Virus record (IMG/VR): IMGVR_UViG_3300035670_000731
Span: 1 to 35,618 of that record
From: a virus
Direction: 5' to 3' (one strand)
DNA: 35,618 nt
Position 1 is the stretch's first letter. Every line of letters starts with the position of its first letter. Below, one piece after another: positions 1 to 6,247 of the stretch. Below the pieces are notes generated by a model. The model ran no database searches and was not told where the DNA came from. It saw nothing but the letters and a program-made list of their open reading frames with translations. The position numbers were made by a program, and so were the translations under genes.

Positions 1-127
1 AATACGTTAGCAGCTGTTACACCGACGTTGACATTACCTGAGCCGTATGCGCCAGTAGTAGTCATAGTGTAATTTTCCTTTGTAAATTAATTTGTAATTA
101 GCCAGCCATTGCTCGGTTGATTTCGTC
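1..127. repeat. 127-bp terminal direct repeat, left copy
   Basis: Bases 1-127 are identical to 35492-35618. An exact overlap of this length at both contig ends is what a de Bruijn assembler leaves when it closes a circle, so the unit genome is about 35,491 bp. The repeat holds the first 21 codons of the major capsid gene (complement of 1-65), its ribosome-binding site, and the last 30 bases of the scaffold gene. It is probably an assembly overlap rather than a physical terminal repeat, because it falls inside coding sequence at an arbitrary point. Confidence 0.9.
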
Positions 128-886
128 GTAGTGCTTTTGGAACCACGCTAGATCATTCTTGGCTACAAGTTGGTCTACGTTTTGAGGTGTAATCTTGATA
201 GATTGTACGCCTGCATTTGTAGCGTTACCTGTTGGGACGCTGGCTTGTTGTTTTTGGGCTAGATTCTCAAGGGTTTCCTTGCGAGCCTGGGACCTAACTT
301 TGTCAGGATTCTTGCTAACCGCCATAGCGTAAGCTGCTCTTAACATAGCTTCCGGTGAACCGTAAAGTCCACTGTTGTTCATTTCCTGAATCATATCTTG
401 CTCGTATGCCTTTGCTTCTGGGTTTGACTCAAAGAAATCTCTTATCGTGCTCTTAACCTCAAAGCGTTGCACTCGTTTAAGTAGTTCTGGGTCTTGCCCC
501 GTAGATATTGCTACCTGCTCGGCTGACTCATCACTTAACTCAGTCATTGAACGTTCAAGTTCTTTGGCTCGTTGGGCTTTCTGGTGCATTGCACGCTCAG
601 CTTCTCTTGCCGACTTGGCTAATTTGTTAATTGCTTCAGGATCGCTGGGGTCTATGCCTTTCGCTTTTAGCCATTTAGAGGTGTCGTCTTCGCTTGGTGC
701 TTCGGTTTCCACTGCAGTTTCCTGCTCTGGTTCCTCAGCTACTTCGGCTTGTGCCGGCTCATAGGCTTCCTGTTGCGGTTGTTCTTCTTCGGTGGGTCGT
801 AATACCGCCTCTGGCTTCCAATTGCCGCTCTCAGGTTGTGCCGTAGCGCCTGAATCAACAACTGCCTCGGTTGTGGTGTCGTCCAT
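98..886 (-). CDS. capsid scaffolding protein
   Basis: Predicted scaffolding protein (262 aa) that would guide procapsid assembly and leave before DNA packaging. The first 70 residues are very acidic and rich in Glu, Gln and Pro. Residues about 85-150 are charged and helical with coiled-coil character, and the C-terminus carries mixed charge, as in other scaffolds that contact coat protein. It starts at ATG behind a strong AAGGAG site. It lies between the portal and major capsid genes, the conserved scaffold position. The call rests on position and composition, since scaffolds diverge quickly. The upstream gap 887-986 can fold into alternative RNA structures that may tune its output. Confidence 0.75.
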   Translation of the reverse strand: MDDTTTEAVVDSGATAQPESGNWKPEAVLRPTEEEQPQQEAYEPAQAEVAEEPEQETAVETEAPSEDDTSKWLKAKGIDPSDPEAINKLAKSAREAERAMHQKAQRAKELERSMTELSDESAEQVAISTGQDPELLKRVQRFEVKSTIRDFFESNPEAKAYEQDMIQEMNNSGLYGSPEAMLRAAYAMAVSKNPDKVRSQARKETLENLAQKQQASVPTGNATNAGVQSIKITPQNVDQLVAKNDLAWFQKHYDEINRAMAG

Positions 887-904
887 CGTGTCTCCTTTAT
901 GTTA

Positions 905-973
905 ATGTTCCCTGCCCATAGCGGGAGGCGAGTAACACAAGGCAGGGTGTTATTTAATATTCTCGCCACTCCC
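905..973 (-). promoter_or_regulatory. structured leader, possible pseudoknot, before scaffold gene
   Basis: Read on the minus strand, four segments occur in the order L1 (973-962, GGGAGTGGCGAG), L2 (947-941, CCCTGCC), R1 (932-923, CTCGCCTCCC) and R2 (916-910, GGCAGGG). L1 pairs with R1 (6 bp plus 4 bp around a bulge) and L2 pairs with R2 (7 bp). The two stems interleave, so they form either a pseudoknot or two mutually exclusive hairpins. The scaffold ribosome-binding site follows about 20 nt later. A regulatory role is inferred; the complementarity is directly visible. Confidence 0.45.
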
Positions 974-986
974 TATGGAGAGGTAA

Positions 987-1193
987 CTACTTGTCTTTGG
1001 TACTAAGTACAGACTGTATATGGTCTAGCACTTCTCGAGCGCCTTTAGCCCTCTGAACGAAATCTCTTGCGTGTTCAGGGGACTGTTCAGCCTTAAGATG
1101 ATTGCTAGATACTATTTCTGTAATTATCTTGATAAGGTGCTCTCCGCCTTTTGACCTAAAAAAGGTGTTATAGGCTTTCTTTATCTCAATCAC
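987..1193 (-). CDS. hypothetical protein, 68 aa, between portal and scaffold
   Basis: I do not recognise this gene. It encodes a 68-residue, Lys/Glu-rich, probably all-helical protein with no Cys pair or membrane segment. Its GTG start overlaps the portal TGA stop (GTGA), so it is probably translationally coupled to the portal. Position between portal and scaffold suggests a head-assembly role or a small accessory protein. The conserved overlap and uninterrupted reading frame support it being real. Confidence 0.65.
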   Translation of the reverse strand: MIEIKKAYNTFFRSKGGEHLIKIITEIVSSNHLKAEQSPEHARDFVQRAKGAREVLDHIQSVLSTKDK

Positions 1194-2884
1194 ATCATCT
1201 CCAAAGGTATCTCCATAGGTATCTCAAGTGGTGGTTCCATTGGCATACCCTCCGGCATCAAAGGTAATGGATTGACTAAATCAGCTGGCTGTTCCATGCC
1301 CATCATACCCTCTGCAGGGTTAAGTAGTTCATCAACTTCATCTGGGTCAAGATCAAAGCCACGCTGTAAGACTAATTTCTTTAGAGCGTTCTGGTTTATT
1401 TCTGGATCGTTAAGGAAAGCAGCGTACATTTCTTTAGCTTGCATAGCCTGCTGTGCTTTTTGGCTGTTGACGGTTGTTTCTAGCTGTACTTCTACGTCGT
1501 AATCACCAGCAAACTCTAGTGGGTTAAACTCTTCCCATCGCACGCCATCCCTTCCTACAACACGAACCAACATAGGTTCAGTAACGTAGAGTTTAATCAT
1601 TTGAAGTACAAGTGTGGCTAATTGATGGAATCCTTCATCTTCTATTTGGGTAACCTTGAGTGCTAGTCTTTGGCCAGCTCCAGCGATTTGTGCTTGGATT
1701 TCAGTTGCAGTTTGCGAGCCACCGCCCTGTGCAGAAGTTCCCTTAATGATTTCGTTAGACGCTGTGGTTTCACGCATCTCATTCTTAATGTTAGTTCTCT
1801 CTAAGAAAGCGTCTTGAGGTACTGGTCGTTGCACGATTGGCTGTAAAGCACCTGCTTCTACCGGGTAGATTGCACCAGGCATGTTCTCGATTTCCTCAAG
1901 CAGGTGAGCATAGCGAGGGTCTAGTGTGTACATCTGATTGAGTGTAAAGGTAATAGAGTCGATGTTCTGGTTTGTTAAGTCGTTAAGTAGTTCTTGCTGA
2001 TCTGCAATAAAGTCAATCTCACCTTTAGCGTAGAACAATGAGCCGTCTACATAGTCTCTAAGCACACAGAAAGGCATCAAACCTTTGGCATACTTCTCAC
2101 CGTTTAGCTTTGCCTTGGACTTATAGTAGTTTTCGCTGTCCTCAATAACTGTTGAGCGATTGGCAATGCTTACCACTCGGTCTTTTGTCCAATATTCAAT
2201 AACTTCTACTAGGCTATCCTCGTCAGATACAGTAGAGCCATACCACATGTCCTTCTCTTCTTTGTCAGTGTTCTCGCCAGCACCGTTCTTAGTCTTAGAT
2301 ACTTGGTCTAGGTTCTTGTACTTAGGCTTCATTACAACTTCTAGTTCAGTCGTCTTTTCCATATCAACGATTTCAAAGCTCTTGAGCTCGTCCATTGAGG
2401 TTAAATATCTGCGTCCCATGTAAGCAGCGTTCTCTAAGCTGTTGCAGGTTGGGTCAATAAAGAAGTCTCTGATTGGCACGTTAATCATCTTAGGGCAGTT
2501 GCCGTCCCAGTGTAGGTAAATAACTGAAGTTCCGTAGCGAAGCATGTCTCTACCCCAGTTGATTACTTTCATACTCCACTTGTCTTTGTCCCAGTAGTAG
2601 TTAACAAGTGCGTTTAAGATATCTGTGTTCTGTCCGAACTTATCTGCAGGTGCTGTGTATTGGAAACGTGGCTTAGTTCCAAACAAAGCTGAAGTCATAG
2701 TTTCTATAGTAGAGAAAGTCATTGGCACAAACGTATCGGTGATGCCGTTGTAGCCTACTTTTACTCGATTGTTGTTATAAAGATAGTAGTTGTCGTTCCA
2801 GCGTGAATGCCAAGAACCTGAGCAGTACTCCCAAGAACTGTCAAAGTCGTCTAGTACTTGCTGTAAAGATATTGATTTTGCCAC
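1190..2884 (-). CDS. portal protein, P22-like
   Basis: Dodecameric head-to-tail portal through which DNA is packaged and ejected. The product is 564 aa. The N-terminal half has the podoviral portal pattern of an early Trp/Tyr-rich segment (WHSRWNDNYYLYNNNR), then VPMTFSTIETMTSALFG and VPIRDFFIDPTC (about residues 137-148). The C-terminal third is helical with Gln/Ala-rich segments, ending in a Met/Pro/Glu-rich tail (about residues 530-564). It starts at GTG, preceded by AGGG, just after a late-promoter element at 2900-2923, and follows terminase as expected. Residues about 185-215 are Lys/Glu-rich and look like a flexible insertion. The family call is from motif pattern and gene order. Confidence 0.88.
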   Translation of the reverse strand: MAKSISLQQVLDDFDSSWEYCSGSWHSRWNDNYYLYNNNRVKVGYNGITDTFVPMTFSTIETMTSALFGTKPRFQYTAPADKFGQNTDILNALVNYYWDKDKWSMKVINWGRDMLRYGTSVIYLHWDGNCPKMINVPIRDFFIDPTCNSLENAAYMGRRYLTSMDELKSFEIVDMEKTTELEVVMKPKYKNLDQVSKTKNGAGENTDKEEKDMWYGSTVSDEDSLVEVIEYWTKDRVVSIANRSTVIEDSENYYKSKAKLNGEKYAKGLMPFCVLRDYVDGSLFYAKGEIDFIADQQELLNDLTNQNIDSITFTLNQMYTLDPRYAHLLEEIENMPGAIYPVEAGALQPIVQRPVPQDAFLERTNIKNEMRETTASNEIIKGTSAQGGGSQTATEIQAQIAGAGQRLALKVTQIEDEGFHQLATLVLQMIKLYVTEPMLVRVVGRDGVRWEEFNPLEFAGDYDVEVQLETTVNSQKAQQAMQAKEMYAAFLNDPEINQNALKKLVLQRGFDLDPDEVDELLNPAEGMMGMEQPADLVNPLPLMPEGMPMEPPLEIPMEIPLEMM

Positions 2885-2899
2885 GTTATACCCTATATA

Positions 2900-2923
2900 C
2901 CCGCCTTGATTGCATTATATCAC
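2900..2923 (-). promoter_or_regulatory. late promoter element, copy 1 (portal)
   Basis: Minus-strand GTGATATAAT, an extended -10 (TGA then TATAAT at 2919-2914), is followed after 6 nt by AAGGCGGG. It sits in the 41-bp gap between the terminase stop and the portal start. The same two-part element recurs at 20138-20164, 23878-23904 and 28794-28818, always in the same orientation and before a virion gene. No -35 hexamer is conserved between copies. Confidence 0.7.
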
Positions 2924-2925
2924 AG

Positions 2926-4110
2926 TTAAGCACGACCATATTTGCGTTGCACCATAGCTTTAGGTTTGTATGCGTGTAGAACTTGACTTGGCTGATCACT
3001 GCTAATTGCGTAGCGCATAGCATCTAGGAAGTGGTCTAGTCCTGGCTCGGGCACACCTACATTTCTTCCGTCTTTGTCGGTTTTCCACAGGTAGCTGCGG
3101 TACTCCTTGATGCCGTTGATTGAGTTCTTGGTAATAGACATCTGTTTGTCTTGTATCATCTGGATGCCGTAGTTGACGGAGTCCTTGCCTTTTTCTGCAG
3201 GCAAAATGTTGACGCCATGTAGCTTAATCTCGTCAATGCTCTTGGGTTCTGCCGAGTCAGCAATCACCAAAGTGTTAGGCTCTGGTAGATTAAGTATGAA
3301 GTCAGCCAGTTGCTTGTTGCTCTGCCCCTTCTGGTACAGCCTTTCGTCCACGATGTAGCCACCGTTGTACTCATAAACGTCCACGATAACGCTAGGATCT
3401 ACCGAGTAACCGAAGTCTAAGCCTCTTCTTATCAGCCGGGCTTCATGTGGTATATCGTCAATTACTTGCCAGCCTGTGTAGATTCTTCCCTCAACTTCAC
3501 CAAGTTGACCTAAGCCATATATGCGATACCAATTATTGTTTGCTTTGCGTTGCTCTATTTCTCTGACAATCTCAGGTGCTAAGGCTTCGTTGTCTTTGTA
3601 AGTTAAGGTTATGAACTCAACATCATCACGCTTGCCAATGTAATCTGTGTACATAAAGAACTCTGACACAGGGTTCCAGTCTGCGAATGCGAACTCTTTT
3701 GTTCTGATTAATAACTGCTCAAATGCTTCCTGAGGTATGTTGTTACATTCGTTTACAAATAGTCGGTCACGTCTTGGACCACGCACTTTGCTTGGCTGAT
3801 CTGCTGAAAAGAACTCTATCTTGCTCCCGGTTTCAAATGTATAGGTAAAGTCTGTCTTGCTCCAACGCTCATCTTTAAAATAATTATGCTCCTGCATTAT
3901 GTTGAGAAAGTCACGCATTGCTCCTCGCCTCAGGTGTGGAAAACTCTCGCTCACAACTGAAGTAAGTGTTGGATGTTTGTCTGACTGAGCTCTAGCGATT
4001 AGGTATAAGAGAATAGATATTGTCTTAGATGCAGAAGTTCCTCCGGCTACTGCCCGTATACGCTTCGACATTGCGATAATCTTATCGGTTGCTGTCGTCT
4101 GGAGATACAT
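2926..4110 (-). CDS. terL: terminase large subunit
   Basis: ATPase-nuclease motor that packages DNA into the procapsid. The 394-residue product has the Walker A variant GGTSASKT (residues 23-30), Walker B RLFVNE (116-121) with the catalytic Glu, and a C-terminal RNase H-like nuclease. Nuclease acidic residues are visible in RGLDFGYSVDPS, VIADSAEP and GLDHFLDAMRYA. All key motifs are present, so it should be active despite being slightly short. It overlaps the small subunit gene by 29 nt, a tight arrangement typical of terminase pairs. Confidence 0.95.
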   Translation of the reverse strand: MYLQTTATDKIIAMSKRIRAVAGGTSASKTISILLYLIARAQSDKHPTLTSVVSESFPHLRRGAMRDFLNIMQEHNYFKDERWSKTDFTYTFETGSKIEFFSADQPSKVRGPRRDRLFVNECNNIPQEAFEQLLIRTKEFAFADWNPVSEFFMYTDYIGKRDDVEFITLTYKDNEALAPEIVREIEQRKANNNWYRIYGLGQLGEVEGRIYTGWQVIDDIPHEARLIRRGLDFGYSVDPSVIVDVYEYNGGYIVDERLYQKGQSNKQLADFILNLPEPNTLVIADSAEPKSIDEIKLHGVNILPAEKGKDSVNYGIQMIQDKQMSITKNSINGIKEYRSYLWKTDKDGRNVGVPEPGLDHFLDAMRYAISSDQPSQVLHAYKPKAMVQRKYGRA

Positions 4111-4447
4111 CTACCTTAATGATTGGCGTTGGTAGCTGTTGCCCATCCTTACCAGTCATTTCCTGCCTTAAACTAAACTCGTCTTTCTTCTTTCTCTCCA
4201 AGTATTTCATTGCCATATCAGGGTCTCGGCGTACTGCACGAGCTACTGTTGCTCGGCTATCTAGTATTGGTCTTTCCTTTAACATGGCCTTTCGCTCTGT
4301 AAACTCTGGGTGTTTCTCTTGATATTGATAGAGCGTTGCTGGAGCTATATCAGCCCAAAGACAAGCTTCTGTATCACTACAGCCCCAAGCAAATGCTTCT
4401 TCTAATTTAGCTATGGTTTCTGGTGTCATTACAGTTGGTCTAGCCAT
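4082..4447 (-). CDS. terS: terminase small subunit
   Basis: DNA-recognition subunit of terminase, 121 aa. Residues about 10-45 form a helix-turn-helix of the terminase small subunit type (TPETIAKLEEAFAWGCSD, then ACLWADIAPATLYQYQ), which would bind the packaging site. A central helical region (EFTERKAMLKERPILDSRA) resembles the oligomerisation domain, and the C-terminus is flexible and polar. It sits directly upstream of terL and overlaps it. A GGAGG site lies 12 nt before the start. The order TerS, TerL, portal fits the virion module. Confidence 0.88.
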   Translation of the reverse strand: MARPTVMTPETIAKLEEAFAWGCSDTEACLWADIAPATLYQYQEKHPEFTERKAMLKERPILDSRATVARAVRRDPDMAMKYLERKKKDEFSLRQEMTGKDGQQLPTPIIKVDVSPDDSNR

Positions 4448-4604
4448 TTGTTGGTTTCACCTCCACTCTTACTAAGGTTTCAGGGCTCATTGCTGCTAGA
4501 GCTAAGACTGCTGGGTCACTGGTCTGAAGCACAACTCGATAACTTATATCTAAGCTGGCTGTCTTTTTTGATTTGACCTCTATGATTTCACAATCGAAGT
4601 TCAT
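4440..4604 (-). CDS. small hypothetical protein, 54 aa, upstream of terS
   Basis: A 54-codon frame runs from ATG at 4604 to TAG at 4440 and overlaps the terS start by 8 nt. Its own ATG overlaps the TGA of the preceding 43-aa gene (ATGA), so it sits in an unbroken chain of coupled genes. The product begins MNFDCEIIEVKSKKTASLDI and reads like a small beta-rich polypeptide with alternating hydrophobic residues. I recognise no family. The overlaps at both ends and the lack of a gap make it likely to be real. Confidence 0.65.
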   Translation of the reverse strand: MNFDCEIIEVKSKKTASLDISYRVVLQTSDPAVLALAAMSPETLVRVEVKPTNG

Positions 4605-4732
4605 TTAGCTACCCTCTTCTTTCGTTTCAATTGTAACACAGGCACTTCAGGGAGTAATGGGAACTGCTTGTTGTTGGCTTCTAGCCAAGGGTCATAGGGA
4701 ACTAGTATTACTTTATTCAGCAGCTCTACCAT
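4601..4732 (-). CDS. small hypothetical protein, 43 aa
   Basis: A 43-codon frame starts at ATG 4732 inside the end of the NinG-like gene and stops with TGA at 4601. An AAGGAG ribosome-binding site lies 7 nt before the ATG, a good reason to accept it despite its size. The product is Pro-rich and hydrophobic in the middle (NKQFPLLPEVPVLQL) with a basic tail (KRKKRVAK). No family is recognised. It fills the gap between the nuclease and the 54-aa gene and overlaps both. Confidence 0.65.
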   Translation of the reverse strand: MVELLNKVILVPYDPWLEANNKQFPLLPEVPVLQLKRKKRVAK

Positions 4733-5111
4733 CAGACAACTCCTTCACCAGTGCCTTGTATTTCTTTATCATAAGGTCTAAATCGCTATCTGTCCATTTA
4801 GCTACATTTCGGGATATGGAGTGCAGATACTCAACTCTCTCTTGTCCATACTTCTTGATCATAAATAGTGCGTACCCAGCAGCGTTGCCCTCATTAAATC
4901 TATTGCAGTACCGGCATTGGATATGGACGTTCTGTTCGTGCCAGCGTACTGTTCTCCAGCGTCTGTTTATAAAGTGCCCGGCATCTCCTTGACTAACTGG
5001 CTTGCGCTCTCCACAAGAGCAACATAAAAAGACCCCATTGCTGGAGTCTCTTAACCGGATATATTTGGAGAATATCAAATCTAATTTCTTTTCTAGTGTT
5101 CTACTAGCCAT
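4713..5111 (-). CDS. NinG/Rap-like recombination endonuclease
   Basis: A 132-aa protein with the pattern of lambda NinG (Rap), a structure-specific nuclease that acts on branched recombination intermediates. Visible are CCSCGE (about residues 30-35), then GDAGHF, then a conserved Arg/Asn/His stretch (WHEQNVHIQCRYCNRFNEGN). This gives two Cys pairs and a DNA-binding HNH-like core. It pairs logically with the YqaJ exonuclease and putative annealing protein at 7176-8175. It begins at ATG with AAAGGTGG, directly after a TGTGATATAA promoter-like core. A free-standing HNH nuclease is the alternative reading. Confidence 0.75.
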   Translation of the reverse strand: MASRTLEKKLDLIFSKYIRLRDSSNGVFLCCSCGERKPVSQGDAGHFINRRWRTVRWHEQNVHIQCRYCNRFNEGNAAGYALFMIKKYGQERVEYLHSISRNVAKWTDSDLDLMIKKYKALVKELSDGRAAE

Positions 5112-5112
5112 A

Positions 5113-5128
5113 CCACCTTTATATCACA
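5113..5128 (-). promoter_or_regulatory. promoter-like extended -10 before NinG-like gene
   Basis: Minus-strand TGTGATATAAAGGTGG carries the same TGTGATATAA core as the late promoters, but the ribosome-binding site follows directly and no AAGGCGGG is present. If used, the transcript would have almost no leader. It could let the packaging genes be expressed apart from whiB. Confidence 0.4.
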
Positions 5129-5129
5129 T

Positions 5130-5402
5130 TTAGTCTTTAATGCTTAATTCTCTACGCATAGTTCTGCGTTGTCTTTCGCTAGTTCCACCCCACACGCCGA
5201 CTTTAATTTTGTTAGATAATGCGTAATGTAGACATTGTTCTACCACGATACAACCTGCGCACACTGCTAAGGCTTCTTTGGTGCTTTCTCCACGCTCTGT
5301 ATGAAACATAGCAGGGTCTAAGCCTCTACAGTTGGCTTCTTTAGCCCAATCACTAGGGAGTCCTGACCTATCTACATATGCTTCGCTCTCAAACTTCTCC
5401 AT
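5130..5402 (-). CDS. whiB: WhiB-family iron-sulfur transcription factor
   Basis: Actinobacterial-type WhiB regulator, 90 aa. The four [4Fe-4S] ligands are present at Cys25, Cys48, Cys51 and Cys57, the GVWGG turn is at 69-73, and a basic C-terminus (RQRRTMRR) follows for DNA contact. WhiB proteins bind the primary sigma factor and redirect transcription. Phage copies are known, for example in mycobacteriophage TM4, where the protein interferes with host gene expression. The gene overlaps the stop of the upstream gene by 1 nt. It is the best host marker in the window, because the family is restricted to Actinobacteria and their phages. Here it may modify transcription of phage late promoters or the host; that is inference. 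Confidence 0.93.
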   Translation of the reverse strand: MEKFESEAYVDRSGLPSDWAKEANCRGLDPAMFHTERGESTKEALAVCAGCIVVEQCLHYALSNKIKVGVWGGTSERQRRTMRRELSIKD

Positions 5403-5620
5403 TATTTTGACTTACCACGTTTTGAACGTGCTCCTCCAAGCTTACCTGCTTCGCTTGCCTTGCCTGATATTGCAAAACCTTTTAATGCTTTGCCTGTTTC
5501 TGGATTGACATTGACTTTACTTTTACCACCCAACGCTCCGATTCGTTTGTAGTGATCGTCGCCATGCCTTTCGTAATTAGTTTCTCGTGTTTTAATACCA
5601 CCTGCTTTATTGCCTGCCAT
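5402..5620 (-). CDS. Gly/Lys-rich small protein, KGG-like
   Basis: A 72-aa basic protein rich in Gly, Lys and Arg. It has repeated G-rich turns (RIGALGGKSK and AGKLGGARSKRGKSK) like the KGG or stress-induced repeat found in bacterial and phage small proteins. It probably binds nucleic acid or is unfolded; the function is unknown. A strong AAGGAGG site lies before the ATG. It is in a tight operon with whiB, whose start overlaps its stop. Confidence 0.7.
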   Translation of the reverse strand: MAGNKAGGIKTRETNYERHGDDHYKRIGALGGKSKVNVNPETGKALKGFAISGKASEAGKLGGARSKRGKSK

Positions 5621-5631
5621 AAACCCTCCTT

Positions 5632-5850
5632 TTAATTAATATCCCAAGTTTCATCGCACTTATCACAAGCGTTAAATACTTCTTTATGAAATACTGGTTC
5701 GCCGGTTGCACTAGCGCTCCAAGTGTTTGATTCGCTTTCTTCAGCTCCGGTGTGGTTGCACCATTCCATTTGGAACTCTCCGTTGTCTATAAATCCACCT
5801 TGAACTGTGATTGCCTCATGACTTGGCACATAATTAATCTTTATGTTCAT
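5632..5850 (-). CDS. small protein with C-terminal CxxC, 72 aa
   Basis: First gene of the whiB operon. I chose ATG at 5850 because the AGAAAGGACAAT leader shared by early genes sits immediately before it; a longer frame to 5928 would run through the promoter. The product begins MNIKINYVPSHEAI, has a beta-like middle and ends ACDKCDETWDIN, with a CxxC and one more Cys (EWCNHTG) that could bind metal. No family is recognised. Transcription is expected from 5876-5904. Confidence 0.7.
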   Translation of the reverse strand: MNIKINYVPSHEAITVQGGFIDNGEFQMEWCNHTGAEESESNTWSASATGEPVFHKEVFNACDKCDETWDIN

Positions 5851-5875
5851 ATTGTCCTTTCTTTTAAGTATTAGT

Positions 5876-5904
5876 ATTTTACACCATAAGCAACTTGCGT
5901 TCAA
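5876..5904 (-). promoter_or_regulatory. early-type promoter for whiB operon
   Basis: Minus-strand TTGAAC (5904-5899), 17-bp spacer and TAAAAT (5881-5876). The spacer contains TGCTTATG at the same distance from the -10 as in the promoter at 9144-9172. The start of the first gene is about 25 nt downstream. It lies back to back with the plus-strand promoter at 5914-5942. Confidence 0.65.
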
Positions 5905-5913
5905 GCTATTTTG

Positions 5914-5942
5914 TTGTAATTTATCCACAGTCTTGGTATAAT
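5914..5942 (+). promoter_or_regulatory. plus-strand promoter for predicted small RNA
   Basis: TTGTAA (5914-5919), 17-bp spacer and a perfect TATAAT (5937-5942). The predicted start is near 5949, only about 60 nt before a terminator hairpin, so the product would be a short RNA. It is divergent from the promoter at 5876-5904, and the two may compete or be co-regulated. Confidence 0.6.
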
Positions 5943-5948
5943 TTCGCC

Positions 5949-6012
5949 ATAGCAGCCCCAGTTTGGATTGTCCTTTCTAACTCTCCTACACTAATGGGGC
6001 TGTTTTATTTTG
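5949..6012 (+). ncRNA. predicted anti-Shine-Dalgarno small RNA
   Basis: A short transcript is predicted from the promoter at 5914-5942. The 8-bp stem CAGCCCCA (5953-5960) / TGGGGCTG (5995-6002), followed by TTTTATTTT, is an intrinsic terminator with a 34-nt loop. Loop bases 5963-5978 match 8953-8968 exactly (16 nt), meaning the RNA is antisense to the ribosome-binding leader of the gene at 8603. The loop is also antisense to the leaders before 9114 (14 nt), 5850 (12 nt) and 7125 (11 nt). A second pyrimidine tract, CTCTCCT, is also anti-SD-like. The sequence match is certain; expression and regulation are inferred. The alternative is a bare terminator containing a decayed copy of the leader. 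Confidence 0.5.
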
Positions 6013-6027
6013 CTTTTAAATTGGTTG

Positions 6028-6122
6028 TATAATAAAAAAGGCTACTGTGTGATGCGCAGTAGTAGAACCTAAGAAAACAAACACATAAATCTCATTACGG
6101 GGTGGTCTCATGAAGCCACCCC
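6028..6122 (+). promoter_or_regulatory. promoter -10 and two-hairpin leader of basic mini-protein operon
   Basis: TATAAT lies at 6028-6033, but the -35 region is only T-rich. The RNA would start near 6040 and fold at once: CTACTGTGT (6042-6050) pairs with GCGCAGTAG (6054-6062) over 9 bp including GU pairs. A second hairpin pairs GGGGTGG (6099-6105) with CCACCCC (6116-6122), without a U run, so it is not a terminator. A 5' hairpin of this kind often stabilises mRNA. Bases 5851-6154 hold no gene other than the small-RNA unit. Confidence 0.5.
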
Positions 6123-6154
6123 ATCCCCTACAAGTAACTATGAAAGGAAATAAT

Positions 6155-6247
6155 ATGCCTAAGGTAGGTAAAAAGAAATTCCCATACACTAAACTTGGTA
6201 AGAAACTAGCTTCAATGTACAAGAAAAAGATGGGCAAGAAGAAGTAA
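6155..6247 (+). CDS. lysine-rich mini-protein, 30 aa
   Basis: A 30-codon frame starting at ATG 6155 behind GAAAGG, with 13 Lys among 30 residues (begins MPKVGKKKFPYTKLGKK). An in-frame ATG at 6140 lies before the ribosome-binding site and is less likely. Its TAA overlaps the next ATG (ATGA chain). I recognise no family; such a peptide would bind nucleic acid or membranes electrostatically. It is first of four coupled basic genes on the plus strand. Confidence 0.6.
   Translation: MPKVGKKKFPYTKLGKKLASMYKKKMGKKK

Noticed and set aside
5851-5928. Longer N-terminal extension (26 residues) of the first whiB-operon gene
   Set aside because: It would run through the -10/-35 of the operon promoter; the ATG at 5850 has the shared SD leader.
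6016-6237. Minus-strand 73-codon frame antisense to the mini-protein leader
   Set aside because: It overlaps the promoter and hairpins of a well-supported plus-strand operon and has no ribosome-binding site.
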